From Flavobacteriales bacterium (GTDB lineage Bacteria; Bacteroidota; Bacteroidia; NS11-12g; UBA955), in assembly GCA_947447955.1 (NCBI GenBank), contig CANFLS010000019.1, positions 1-45,013 on the forward strand: a stretch of DNA of 45,013 nt, written 5' to 3'. The notes below the pieces were generated by a model. The model was not told the origin of the DNA. It searched no databases and saw nothing but the letters and a program-made list of their open reading frames with translations. Made by a program: the position numbers and the translations under genes. This document shows, one piece after another, positions 16,616 through 25,886 of this stretch (positions within the stretch are counted from its first letter, which is position 1; each line of letters opens with the position of its first letter).

Positions 16616-18607
16616 TTAATTGGGGATTTCAATTTCGCGCATCATTCTCTCAACTTCACTTTTCCAATTTTTGGTTGGAATTTTCCTGATGCGCATCACG
16701 TTTTCAAGGTGTTTTTTTGCCAAATCGTTTTCGGATACTTTGATATACATTTCTGCCAAATATAAATTAGCCAATTCGTTATCTGGATTCAAAGACAAAA
16801 CACTCAAAAGATTCTTTTTGGACTCATTTAAATTATTTTCTTTGAAAAAACAAACCGCCAAATTTAGAATGATGAGTTCGTGCTTTTTCGCAATTTTATT
16901 CAGTTTTTGAAGTATTTCTTTTGCTTTGTTTACTTCATTATTTCGAATCAGTGCATTGGCATATTCCGCCCCGAAATCTAAATTTAAAGGCATTTTTTCA
17001 AAAGCCAATTTATACCAGTTTATGGCATCGTTTAACTTATTGGTTTTGTCACAAGCTTTTGCCACACGATAATTTGTCCATGCATCTAAATTTTTGTTAG
17101 ATAAATCTTTAGAAAGTGAATTCACTTGATTGAAATCCCCTTTTACATAAGCCAAGTGAATTTTATCTTCAACATCGATTTCGGTTTTTTCAATAATCGA
17201 TTGCGCTTTATTGAGAAACAGTGCATCTGGATTGAATTTCTCAAAATAACTGATATACGCTTTTACCAAAGTTTTGTTATCGGGGTTGGGATTGTTCACC
17301 GCATATAATCCCAATAATTTCCCTTTTGATTGTTCAAGATCGCCAAGTTTTTTCGGCCGTTGAATTTTATGATCGTGAACCAAAACGTGAGGAATATCCT
17401 CCGATCCACTTGCCGGCATATGGCAGCCCACACATCCTTTTGGATTAATCTGTTGACTTGATGCCAGTTTGCAGTTTTTCAACCCGCTGCGCTTGGAATC
17501 AGCTTGATGGCAATCAACGCATACTTTGTTGAAAATCTGTATTTTGGTTTCCTTCACACTCACATGTGGATTGTGGCAGTTGATACAAGTCAAATTCAAA
17601 TTGGGATTGTAAATTTCAGTTTTGCCTTTGTTGGATTTGATAAAACATTGACTTTGCTGAAACCTGTCGGCATGACCGGCCATTACAAAATAATCTTTGT
17701 TTTCATATTTTGGCATGTAAACCTCAAATACATCCGACAATTTCATTCCTGGACGGAAATCGGTGAATTTCTTATTGGGTTTTAGTACATTATTTCCTTG
17801 CAAATGACATCTTTGGCAAATGTCAATTTGGAGGGAATAGGGTAGGCGTTTGGGATTCACAATACTGCGGTCGGCCTGTTTACGCACATCAACCAAAATT
17901 CCATTTCGTTTTTGATTTACGTGCAATTCTCCGGGACCATGGCAACGCTCGCAATCAATTCCCAAAGGAATTTTATCAAATAAATTTACAGATTGTTCAT
18001 TTACTGTTGGCATCGCATTGTGACACGCCATGCACTCAACATCAATTTTTCTGTGAAAGGATGTATTGTTGTTTTCAAAACCTGGAGGCAAATCCCATTT
18101 CCCTTTTTGCGTGTAATAAGTTAACGGCGCTTGATACAAAAAGTCTCCATCTTTCCAAAAGTGGCTATTTGTATGTTGACCGCTGCCAATGATGTAAGAT
18201 ATCTTTTCTTTCCTGCAGTAGGAGGTGTCTTTCCCGTTTAATCGGTACTCAGAAATATAAAGTGAATTGTTTTGCCAATAAGGGTAATAGTAGAGATTTC
18301 TATTGGGGTCAAAGATGGGTTTGTTTTGATTGAAATTTCCTTTGGATTTCAATTTTGATGTAGCATCAAAGCTCAAACCCATTCCGGTATGCACGAAGGT
18401 AGAATGTTTATCGGAATGGCACCCTTTGCAGGTTTCCATACCCACATAATTTACAGTATCATTGAGATTTAAAAAGAAACCGGTATCTTGTTTTGCAATT
18501 GAATCGTTACTTCCACAATAGGTGAAAATGAGCCCAAAGCAACCAACGAAAATTAATGTAAATAGGATTGATAATTTCCGAAGTGATATGGATGAAATAA
18601 GATTCAT
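16616..18607 (-). CDS. Seven-haem cytochrome c with C-terminal TPR region
   Basis: 663 residues. An N-terminal hydrophobic segment (about 9-31) with Cys at 23 and 31 suggests export, perhaps as a lipoprotein. Seven CxxCH haem sites: 60-64 (CKGCH), 192-196 (CMACH), 219-223 (CERCH), 264-268 (CQRCH), 341-345 (CINCH), 363-367 (CVDCH), 392-396 (CVGCH). From about 500 onward the sequence changes to TPR-like helices (NYRVAKACDKTNKLNDAINW and repeats). Such proteins resemble cytochrome c-554/NrfB-like electron carriers, but the partner is not evident. The gene follows the rhodanese gene on the same strand (33 bp gap). Redox role inferred from the haem sites only. Confidence 0.88.
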   Translation of the reverse strand: MNLISSISLRKLSILFTLIFVGCFGLIFTYCGSNDSIAKQDTGFFLNLNDTVNYVGMETCKGCHSDKHSTFVHTGMGLSFDATSKLKSKGNFNQNKPIFDPNRNLYYYPYWQNNSLYISEYRLNGKDTSYCRKEKISYIIGSGQHTNSHFWKDGDFLYQAPLTYYTQKGKWDLPPGFENNNTSFHRKIDVECMACHNAMPTVNEQSVNLFDKIPLGIDCERCHGPGELHVNQKRNGILVDVRKQADRSIVNPKRLPYSLQIDICQRCHLQGNNVLKPNKKFTDFRPGMKLSDVFEVYMPKYENKDYFVMAGHADRFQQSQCFIKSNKGKTEIYNPNLNLTCINCHNPHVSVKETKIQIFNKVCVDCHQADSKRSGLKNCKLASSQQINPKGCVGCHMPASGSEDIPHVLVHDHKIQRPKKLGDLEQSKGKLLGLYAVNNPNPDNKTLVKAYISYFEKFNPDALFLNKAQSIIEKTEIDVEDKIHLAYVKGDFNQVNSLSKDLSNKNLDAWTNYRVAKACDKTNKLNDAINWYKLAFEKMPLNLDFGAEYANALIRNNEVNKAKEILQKLNKIAKKHELIILNLAVCFFKENNLNESKKNLLSVLSLNPDNELANLYLAEMYIKVSENDLAKKHLENVMRIRKIPTKNWKSEVERMMREIEIPN

Positions 18608-18640
18608 TTATCCCTCGAAAATAAGAATAAAAAAGAAATA

Positions 18641-18949
18641 TTATTGTCCAAATTCCATTTGCCAATCAATTACGCCACCAACAAGGTTGCGTACATTGGT
18701 AAATCCATTTTGAAGCATGAATTGTTGCGCAGTTGCACTTCTTCTTCCAGAGCGGCAATGCACAATAATTTCTTCATTTTTCCAATCTTCTAACTCATCC
18801 AATCTGCCAGGTAAATCACCTAATGGAATTAATTTGCCATTTAAATTAAATTCATCAAACTCATAGGTTTCTCTCACGTCTATAACGTTAAGATTTTCAT
18901 TGGCATCCATGCGGCGCTTTAATTCTATAACAGAAATATCTTGAATCAT
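18641..18949 (-). CDS. Single-domain rhodanese-like sulfurtransferase
   Basis: 102 residues, one rhodanese domain. NVIDVRETYEFDE (21-33) and the active-site loop VHCRSGRRS (63-71, Cys65) are intact. No signal peptide, so probably cytoplasmic; GlpE/PspE-like in size. It lies 7 bp after the T9SS protein gene, probably cotranscribed. Catalyses transfer of sulfane sulfur to a thiophilic acceptor; physiological substrate unknown. Confidence 0.94.
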   Translation of the reverse strand: MIQDISVIELKRRMDANENLNVIDVRETYEFDEFNLNGKLIPLGDLPGRLDELEDWKNEEIIVHCRSGRRSATAQQFMLQNGFTNVRNLVGGVIDWQMEFGQ

Positions 18950-18956
18950 AAATAAA

Positions 18957-20918
18957 TTATTGTTTAAAAAATTGAGATGTTGAAATTTGTCCGGTTGTAA
19001 GTGTAACCCTAGCCAAATATATTCCCGATTTCAATATTGAAACGTCGAATACATTTCCTTCAAGTTTTGATAAAATTACACGACCGGATATATCTACAAT
19101 TTCGGTTTTACTTACTATGCCGTGGCTTGGGAATATTTGAATGATGTTGGCCGCAGGATTTGGAAATACATTCACTTTAAACTTTTCCAATTTTTTTGTA
19201 GAGAATGAATAATTAACCCTTTCACCATAGAGCATTCTGATCATTGGGGTCCCTTTTACGCTATAATCTGCTTTTTCCCAACTTCCCAATAAGTTATAAA
19301 ACAAATGAGGATTTGGTTGTTCCACATTGTTGAACCTGTAGTTATTGTCATAACCTACATTCAATACATAGGGCATGTTTTGTAACCAACCCACATAGTA
19401 TTTCCCTTTTGGTAGGTACAAAGTAGAATCGAAGAAGAAGTAATGAAACAAATTAACAGAATCTCTGTAAATTGGCTTGTCTACATTTATTTCATACATC
19501 AGTTGGTCTTTGTTATCAGGAGAACTCAAAGGCGAAATTGCTTTCCAAATGCGCAATTTGAATGTCCTATAGCTTACATCTGTATTTGTTTGGGTAAAAT
19601 ACATGGCAATACCCCTTAATGAATCGTCAGATAAGGTATTAAATTCCATTGCAAATTGCCCTCTAATGTTTCCTAAATAAGCGTAATCTAAACCAAAACC
19701 ACCTTCAGCAGAACCGTCATCATAAGCGTACCAAGGTAAGAACTCATGCGTTAATTCAACTTCGTTGTTATTGGTTAACGAATTATAGTTATCTGGAGTT
19801 ACATCATTGCTTTGAGGTGCAATTTGAAATTTGTATTTTAAAGATGGATTTGCAGTTGAAAGTGTGTCGAATTGCAATTTAGCAAATGCCTCCGATGAAT
19901 CTGAATGTGGAAGGATATTCCTTGCACTGCTACCAAATGGTTGATTGAAGATATCCTTGCCGAATCTATTCTTGATATTTAATCCAAAACGTGTTTGAAC
20001 AGAATATTGTTGATTCATGTTTCGAATCAAGACCTTAGGACCTGAACCTGCAATGGCAGAAAGATTCGTTTTAAAGTGCGAATAGGGAACGTTTTTATAA
20101 TCTTTACAAAGTCCAGATTGCACCGCTACAATTCCAACATCTTGGATGTCGTTGATTGTGCTATTTCTGTTTTTTTCTAAGCGAATATAATCGAGATGCC
20201 AATGATTTAAATTCCCAGTAGCTTTTGTATAATTTACCCATCTAAATTGAAATGCTTGATGCAAAAATTCTTGGGCATCAATTTTTACAAAAATTTCCTT
20301 GAAGGAATCAACAGCACTGCCTCCTATGGCCCAAACTTTCTTCCATTGATGTTGGTTGTTTTTGAAATACAATAACAATGAATCTTCAGTTTCTGGAATA
20401 TCACCCAAACCTTGTGCTTGATAGAAGAAACTCAAATAAATATTGTCGGTGGTTTTGTATTGATAACTCGTTGGTCCCTTATAATAAAAAGACAAATTGA
20501 TAGGTTGTGAGGTTAAACTATCGGCAAAAACCTTTGTGTTTTTATCTAAATTGGTGTAAGGATTTCCTTTTGCGTTCAAATGATCAAAGGTGGCAACCTG
20601 ATAATTGGGGGGAAGAATGGCGAACGAATTATTTACCCAAACTTGGTTATCGCACCATTTTTTCTGATCAGGATAGCCCATTTTCGAAGCAAAATCTTCA
20701 AAGAAAGGCAAAGTCAATGTGTCGGTTATTTTAAACGCCCTTTGAGAAATTGAAGGTTTAATTCTTTTGCTTTCTTGATTGGCGATTTCATTAGATTTTA
20801 AAGGAAATACTTTGGTAAATTGCGCATTTAAACGACTGTAAAAAGAACACGATAGGATAGAGCCAATTATGACAAATTTGCTACTCTCCTTGATCACTTT
20901 ACCAAACCCCAATTTCAT
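18957..20918 (-). CDS. Secreted protein with type A T9SS sorting domain
   Basis: 653 residues. A signal peptide (VIIGSILSCSFYSRLNAQ, cleavage near 33) leads into a large domain containing LPFFEDFASKMGYPDQKKWC (about 69-88) and ...WHLDYIRL (about 240), as in Bacteroidota proteins with a carbohydrate-binding or MAM-like jellyroll fold. The C-terminal domain starts at about 580 with VNVFPNPAANIIQIF and ends in KSGIYLARVTLTTGQ...SQFFK, a textbook type A sorting signal. It is therefore exported by the type IX system. No catalytic motif was found, so its role is unknown. Confidence 0.85.
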   Translation of the reverse strand: MKLGFGKVIKESSKFVIIGSILSCSFYSRLNAQFTKVFPLKSNEIANQESKRIKPSISQRAFKITDTLTLPFFEDFASKMGYPDQKKWCDNQVWVNNSFAILPPNYQVATFDHLNAKGNPYTNLDKNTKVFADSLTSQPINLSFYYKGPTSYQYKTTDNIYLSFFYQAQGLGDIPETEDSLLLYFKNNQHQWKKVWAIGGSAVDSFKEIFVKIDAQEFLHQAFQFRWVNYTKATGNLNHWHLDYIRLEKNRNSTINDIQDVGIVAVQSGLCKDYKNVPYSHFKTNLSAIAGSGPKVLIRNMNQQYSVQTRFGLNIKNRFGKDIFNQPFGSSARNILPHSDSSEAFAKLQFDTLSTANPSLKYKFQIAPQSNDVTPDNYNSLTNNNEVELTHEFLPWYAYDDGSAEGGFGLDYAYLGNIRGQFAMEFNTLSDDSLRGIAMYFTQTNTDVSYRTFKLRIWKAISPLSSPDNKDQLMYEINVDKPIYRDSVNLFHYFFFDSTLYLPKGKYYVGWLQNMPYVLNVGYDNNYRFNNVEQPNPHLFYNLLGSWEKADYSVKGTPMIRMLYGERVNYSFSTKKLEKFKVNVFPNPAANIIQIFPSHGIVSKTEIVDISGRVILSKLEGNVFDVSILKSGIYLARVTLTTGQISTSQFFKQ

Positions 20919-20934
20919 TTTATTCTTCTCCGAA

Positions 20935-20965
20935 AAGAATTTTTAGGTAGTACCTACGAATTCTT
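20935..20965. repeat. 31-bp inverted repeat before the T9SS gene
   Basis: AAGAATT, tt, TAGGTA, g, TACCTA, cg, AATTCTT: the outer 7-bp and inner 6-bp arms pair perfectly around a single central base. It starts 17 bp upstream of the 20918 start and lies 41 bp past the stop of the PASTA gene. It may be a dyad operator or a weak terminator for the PASTA transcript; it has no T-run of note. Confidence 0.6.
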
Positions 20966-21005
20966 ATAACGTTTTTTTTGCTTTTTTATTGTTTCACTGC
21001 GAAAA

Positions 21006-21620
21006 TTAATTTCCAATATCTTCAGGCACAGTTGTTTCGTCACCCGACGATGTTGAATCAATGGCATCAGGGAATTTGTCTTTGTCGTTAGATATAATCA
21101 CCAAATCAATTCTAGTTCCTTTGGTTAAAAGGGTACCAGGTTGTACTTCTCTGCCATTAATTTTTTGACTAACCACCAAATTATTTCCTATTTCATCGAA
21201 TGAATAAGAAATCTCTCCCAAAACCAAGCCATTGTTTTTCAATACAGCAGTGGCCAAAGTTAAACTTTGGTCAACCAATTTTGGCATTTTGATTTTTGGT
21301 TTGTTGCCAGAATTAATAACCACGTATATTGCCCTTCCCGGTTTTACTTCGTTGCCCGCAGCCGGAATTTGTTCAATTATTGAAAATGGTTCCGCTTTTT
21401 CGTTGTAAACCGAATCAATAATTTTAACAGTCAAACCTTCATTTTGCATCATGATTTCTGCATTTGAAACTGTTTGCCCAACCACATTTGGAACTGGAAT
21501 TTTTACGTCGTGCTTTGTATACCAACCCAAAGCCAAATAAACCGTGAAAATCAATATCCCAAAAACTACAAGTGCAGCTCCAATATTATAAAACCAATTT
21601 TTAGTGCTGTTGTTATCCAT
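21006..21620 (-). CDS. Membrane-anchored PASTA-domain protein
   Basis: 204 residues: a short cytoplasmic N-terminus, one membrane helix (about 12-33, NIGAALVVFGILIFTVYLAL), then two PASTA repeats: about 42-108 (VPNVVGQTVSNAEIMMQNEG ... PGRAIYVVINSG) and about 112-178 (MPKLVDQSLTLATAVLKNNG ... GTRIDLVIIS). The tail is Ser/Asp-rich. PASTA domains bind peptidoglycan or its precursors. No kinase or transpeptidase domain is attached. Its ATG overlaps the end of the ddl gene by 8 bp, consistent with a joint cell-wall role. Confidence 0.93.
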   Translation of the reverse strand: MDNNSTKNWFYNIGAALVVFGILIFTVYLALGWYTKHDVKIPVPNVVGQTVSNAEIMMQNEGLTVKIIDSVYNEKAEPFSIIEQIPAAGNEVKPGRAIYVVINSGNKPKIKMPKLVDQSLTLATAVLKNNGLVLGEISYSFDEIGNNLVVSQKINGREVQPGTLLTKGTRIDLVIISNDKDKFPDAIDSTSSGDETTVPEDIGN

Positions 21621-24414
21621 GAGTTTGCGTTAATGCTCCAAATTTCAGTATTTCTTGGATAAAATCAAAAGGTTTATATCCGTTTATTGCCGCTTGGTGA
21701 TAAATACATGTGGCAGGTGTCATTCCTGGCAAGGAATTTATTTCAATAATGACTGTTTCTACTTTGCCGTCGTCGTATATTTTCACGAAAGCGTCAATTC
21801 TGCAATACCCAGTTACATCAAGGGCCTTTGCTACTTTTTCTAAGGTAGAACGCACCTCTCTGGAAATTCTATTTTGCTCAAATTCATCTTTTGAAAACCT
21901 TGAAGGCGTTAAATTTTGTCCCTCACCAGCCAAGAATTTTTCTTCCAAACTTAATATTTCAGATTCAGCCAACGATTCTGAAGGTTCAAACATTTCATAA
22001 TCAATGCTTCCATCTTCACGTTTGTGTGTTACCATACCTCCTGTTACCTCTAAAAATCTTACGCAGTCACCTTTTTGAATAAATTTCTCAATGAGAAGTT
22101 CATTTTTTCTTGGAATTTCATCGTTTACTGTGATGCCCAATTTTTCACAATGACTTTCATCCAATTCTTTGGTATCTCTAAAAATCAAATCAAGAAACAA
22201 AATAAGTTCCTCTTGCGATTTGATTTTCCTTACTGCCGCGCTGCATCCGTCATCTGCTGGTTTTGCAATCAATGGCAATCCGAATTCTTGAATGATATTC
22301 GCCGTGATTTCATTTTTGTTATTCAAAAAATCGGCCTTGGCAACCATGGCATGATCTGCCACCAAGAAACCCAATTCTCTTAATTTTTTATTCGTGTCAA
22401 ATTTATTGATGGTGATTTCTGCACTATGGGCTTTACTTCCGTTATGATAAAGTCCATATTTTGCTAAATCTTGCTGTATGGTTCCATCTTCTCCTGGTCT
22501 GCCATGCAATGCAATAAATACGCCTTCAACTTCTTTAGATAGTTCCTCAATAGAAATTTGAACAGGTTTGGTAATTAAATCGTTCCTATTAAAAGTATGC
22601 GTAATTTGTTTTGCCTCCTCTTGAATTTGAAGAATCATCGCATTCGCGCTGTAATTTTCAATTTTCTCACGAATATCGTCGGCATTGTCTTTTAACATCA
22701 TGTTCAAAGGCAACTTGTATAACGTGTATTCAGAACTGTTACCACTTAAAAACAAAGGATATGGTTCATACGTTTCACTACTACTCAGTTTTTCGTATAT
22801 ATTTCGTCCCGACTCCATACTGATATGGCGCTCAAAACTATATCCCCCCATAATCACCCCAATTTTCTTTTTGGTATTGAGGGACTTTCCTTTTCCATCC
22901 AACAACGCATTGAATTGCTCCAAAAGAACCTGCCATTTTTGACCTTTCGGATGGCTGTTAATTCTAGCATGAATAGATTGACTAATAATGAACGTCAAAA
23001 ACTGACTTGGATTCAATCCAATTTCAGCAGCTTGATGGAAGAAAAATGAACTTGGCATCATTCCACTGGTTGTGTTCGGATCGTTTAAGAAAATTTCATT
23101 TTCTGCGTCTACAAATCCGTCAATGCGGGCATAAACTTCAAATCCGAAATGCCCATATAAATTCACACAGGCTTGTCTGATGTCGTCAATAACTGCATCT
23201 TCAACCTCTATCGGAGTTACCTTGTTGCTTAAGCCAGGTAAATATTTGCTGCGATAATCAAACAGCATACCCGTTTTTCTAATTTCGGTAGGAGGCAGTG
23301 CCAAGCATCCACCGTCGTTTGTAGCTACCACAATGCAGCTAAATTCTTTTCCCTCAATAAGCGATTCAATCACAACTTGCGATTCGCTGTCTAGAGATTC
23401 CAATACGATATTTTCATTAGACGCATTGAAAAAAGAGTGCAGTTCATCGGGTCTGTTAATTCTATTGCCATTTGCCAATAAAGGTAGTCCCAATCCGCTT
23501 CTTAAGTCGGTAAGGTGCTTAATCTCTTGAATTTGGATTTCTAGAGATTTTTGCTTATATTGGGTTATATCAAAATTCAATTTGAAAAAAGCGAGGTCAA
23601 TTGCATTGCAAAATTCCTCAAAATCGGGGTGCATCAAAATGCTAACGCCCAATGATGATCCTTGGTGAGCGGGCTTGATAACCATTTTCTCTCCAAACAT
23701 CATGTTGAACATGATAAACCAATCTTGCTTTTGTTTTAATCCAGCTTCTCCGTTTTCGCTGGCTTCTATCCAAGCCGATTTGTTGAGCGTTTGATATTCA
23801 TTTACATATAATCCAGTGGCACTTTGGAAATCTTTTTGGATGGATTTGTTAATGCCAATTGCCGACGGTAAAATTCCAGATCCGCTGTATGGAATTCCCA
23901 ACCATTCAAGAATTCCTTGTATGCTTCCATCTTCACCGAAAGTTCCATGCAATGCCAAAAATGCAAAATCAATTTGATTTGCTAAATTTTCTAATGGAAT
24001 GATTTTTCCAACAGATTGAAGCATTTCGGTTTGCAATTGTTTATTGGCAAGGGTTTCAACAGATGTATGAATATTGATTTCAGCCTCTTTTTCCCATTGT
24101 TTGATCCAAGTTTCAAATTGAACCGGATGTGACTGTTTTAATGCTTCAAGCGGATTTAAACTTTCTGCATAAATTTGAAAACCATGCGGTAAATCAGGCA
24201 AGAACTGTGCAGGAGGATAAAAATCTCTCACGCTACCTTTATAAACATATTGCCAATCGAGTTGAACAATATTGCCAAAACTGTCTACAAATAAAGGAAC
24301 TGCCTCAAAAATAGACTTGTCTAAATTGTCGTAAACGGTACGTCCACCAGCAAAAGAAACCTCTCTTTCGCGCGATTGACCGCCAAAAAAAATACCTACA
24401 CGAATTTTTTTCAT
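21613..24414 (-). CDS. ddl: Tandem-fused D-alanine-D-alanine ligase
   Basis: 933 residues, about two and a half times a normal Ddl, with no internal stop. First unit (about 1-510): GGQSREREVS (11-20), GSGILPSAIGINKS (178-191), KPAHQGSSLGVS (247-258), RIDGFVD (430-436), then NDPNTTSGMM (444-453), where the usual E-x-N-x-x-PGMT metal loop has Asp and lacks the Pro. Second unit (about 516-930): GGYSFERHIS (523-532), HNGSKAHSAEITINK (657-671), KPADDGCSAAV (718-728, changed from GSS-G), RIDAFV (872-877), and a canonical EINSLPGMT (891-899). Ddl joins two D-Ala for peptidoglycan precursors. Each half departs from consensus at a different motif, so the halves may have specialised. A PASTA gene overlaps its end, and a TTG-20-TATTTTTG promoter sits just upstream. 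Confidence 0.92.
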   Translation of the reverse strand: MKKIRVGIFFGGQSREREVSFAGGRTVYDNLDKSIFEAVPLFVDSFGNIVQLDWQYVYKGSVRDFYPPAQFLPDLPHGFQIYAESLNPLEALKQSHPVQFETWIKQWEKEAEINIHTSVETLANKQLQTEMLQSVGKIIPLENLANQIDFAFLALHGTFGEDGSIQGILEWLGIPYSGSGILPSAIGINKSIQKDFQSATGLYVNEYQTLNKSAWIEASENGEAGLKQKQDWFIMFNMMFGEKMVIKPAHQGSSLGVSILMHPDFEEFCNAIDLAFFKLNFDITQYKQKSLEIQIQEIKHLTDLRSGLGLPLLANGNRINRPDELHSFFNASNENIVLESLDSESQVVIESLIEGKEFSCIVVATNDGGCLALPPTEIRKTGMLFDYRSKYLPGLSNKVTPIEVEDAVIDDIRQACVNLYGHFGFEVYARIDGFVDAENEIFLNDPNTTSGMMPSSFFFHQAAEIGLNPSQFLTFIISQSIHARINSHPKGQKWQVLLEQFNALLDGKGKSLNTKKKIGVIMGGYSFERHISMESGRNIYEKLSSSETYEPYPLFLSGNSSEYTLYKLPLNMMLKDNADDIREKIENYSANAMILQIQEEAKQITHTFNRNDLITKPVQISIEELSKEVEGVFIALHGRPGEDGTIQQDLAKYGLYHNGSKAHSAEITINKFDTNKKLRELGFLVADHAMVAKADFLNNKNEITANIIQEFGLPLIAKPADDGCSAAVRKIKSQEELILFLDLIFRDTKELDESHCEKLGITVNDEIPRKNELLIEKFIQKGDCVRFLEVTGGMVTHKREDGSIDYEMFEPSESLAESEILSLEEKFLAGEGQNLTPSRFSKDEFEQNRISREVRSTLEKVAKALDVTGYCRIDAFVKIYDDGKVETVIIEINSLPGMTPATCIYHQAAINGYKPFDFIQEILKFGALTQTHG

Positions 24415-24421
24415 GAAGTCA

Positions 24422-24452
24422 CAAAAATAGGCAACATTTGTTCTAAACCCAA
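24422..24452 (-). promoter_or_regulatory. Promoter of the ddl-PASTA operon
   Basis: On the minus strand TTG (24452-24450), a 20-base spacer, then TATTTTTG (24429-24422), an exact TAnnTTTG. The box ends seven bases before the ATG at 24414. Confidence 0.6.
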
Positions 24453-24484
24453 TGTGGTTTCAACCGAAATTTATTGTTACTTTG
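24453..24484 (+). promoter_or_regulatory. Possible promoter of the M17 peptidase-pdxA operon
   Basis: TGTG (24453-24456), a 20-base spacer and TTACTTTG (24477-24484), one mismatch from TAnnTTTG. It ends ten bases before the ATG at 24495 and abuts, back to back, the -33 element of the divergent ddl promoter. Confidence 0.4.
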
Positions 24485-24494
24485 CAAAGCATTT

Positions 24495-25886
24495 ATGAAT
24501 CAGATTGTCCTCTTCCAAAATATCAGTGAAATTGCCCAACTTGGGCTGCCAGAAAACGTTGTAAAATATTTTCAAACTTTATTTAATGATGATAAATACG
24601 GGTATGATTATTTTGGTTTTGAGGGACATTTTTACCTAGTAAAATTGGGTAAATTAACAGGAAATGCCGAAGCTGAAAGGCTTCGCGTAGAAGGTTCTAG
24701 GATTGCAAAATCTGCGGCCGATTTAAAAATTGCCAATCTGCAAGTAATTTACAATGGCTTACAAATTGATGAAGCATTTTATTTGGCTGAGGGATTTTTA
24801 TTGAGCCAATATCAATATAACCGATTCAAAAAATCAGCAGTTACAAACTCTCAGATGCCAAATTTGGAATTAAATAGTTCCGAAAATGCACGATTTGAAA
24901 CATTGAAACTGATTGTTCAAAGTGTATTTAAGGCGAGAGATTTGGTAAATGAACCATCAAATACACTAACCGCTACAGCTTTGGCAAGTGCTTTTGAATC
25001 TTTGGGTAAGGAAGCAGGATTTGATACTGAAATATTGGGGAAAGCCCAAATTGAAAGTCAAAAAATGGGAGGATTAATTGCTGTGAACAAAGGCAGTCAA
25101 GAGCCACCATCATTTACAATAATGAATTACAAACCCGCAAACGCAGTAAACGCTCAACCTTATGTTTTGGTTGGAAAAGGTGTTGTGTTTGATACAGGTG
25201 GTTTGAGTTTGAAACCTACTCCGAATAGCATGGATTTTATGAAGTGCGACATGGCGGGATCAGCAGTGGTTGGTGCTGTAATGTATGGAGTAGCTAAATT
25301 GAACTTACCTGTTTGGGTTATGGGACTAGTTCCTTCTACAGACAACAGACCTGGTGAAAATGCAATTTGCCCAGGTGATGTTATCACAACTTTGGATGGA
25401 ACAACAGTTGAAGTTTTAAATACTGATGCCGAAGGTCGATTGATACTTTGCGATGCATTATCATTCGCAAAAAAATATGATCCATCTTTGGTGATCGATT
25501 TTGCAACGTTAACAGGTGCCGCTGCCGGAGCTTTAAGTAGTTATGGTTGTGCAGTAATGGGAACCGCTGCAGATTCAATCAAAAATGAAATTAAAGAAAG
25601 TGGTGAATCAGTTTACGAACGTATGGCTGAATTCCCTCTTTGGCCTGAATTTGGAGACGAAATGAAAGGCGAAATAAGTGACTTGAAAAACCTAGGTAAA
25701 GGTGCTGGTGGTGCCCAATCAGCAGCAATGTTTTTAAAACATTTTACATCTTACCAATGGTTGCATTTTGATATTGCAGGTACTTCTTTTGCACATGCGC
25801 CAAAAGGATATATTGGTCAGGGTGGCACCGGCTTTGGCGTTAGAATGATGTTGAATTATTTTTTGAAAAAATATAATGGAAAATAA
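24495..25886 (+). CDS. M17 leucyl aminopeptidase
   Basis: 463 residues from the ATG at 24495. The C-terminal catalytic half holds the two-metal site: GKGVVFDTGGLSLKP (228-241, active Lys and Asp), MAGSAVV and NTDAEGRL (309-316, metal-binding Asp/Glu and the catalytic Arg region). The N-terminal half is poorly conserved, as usual. Removes N-terminal residues from peptides in the cytoplasm. A TTG at 24474 in the same frame lies inside the putative -7 region and is rejected. The stop overlaps the pdxA start by 11 bp. Confidence 0.95.
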   Translation: MNQIVLFQNISEIAQLGLPENVVKYFQTLFNDDKYGYDYFGFEGHFYLVKLGKLTGNAEAERLRVEGSRIAKSAADLKIANLQVIYNGLQIDEAFYLAEGFLLSQYQYNRFKKSAVTNSQMPNLELNSSENARFETLKLIVQSVFKARDLVNEPSNTLTATALASAFESLGKEAGFDTEILGKAQIESQKMGGLIAVNKGSQEPPSFTIMNYKPANAVNAQPYVLVGKGVVFDTGGLSLKPTPNSMDFMKCDMAGSAVVGAVMYGVAKLNLPVWVMGLVPSTDNRPGENAICPGDVITTLDGTTVEVLNTDAEGRLILCDALSFAKKYDPSLVIDFATLTGAAAGALSSYGCAVMGTAADSIKNEIKESGESVYERMAEFPLWPEFGDEMKGEISDLKNLGKGAGGAQSAAMFLKHFTSYQWLHFDIAGTSFAHAPKGYIGQGGTGFGVRMMLNYFLKKYNGK

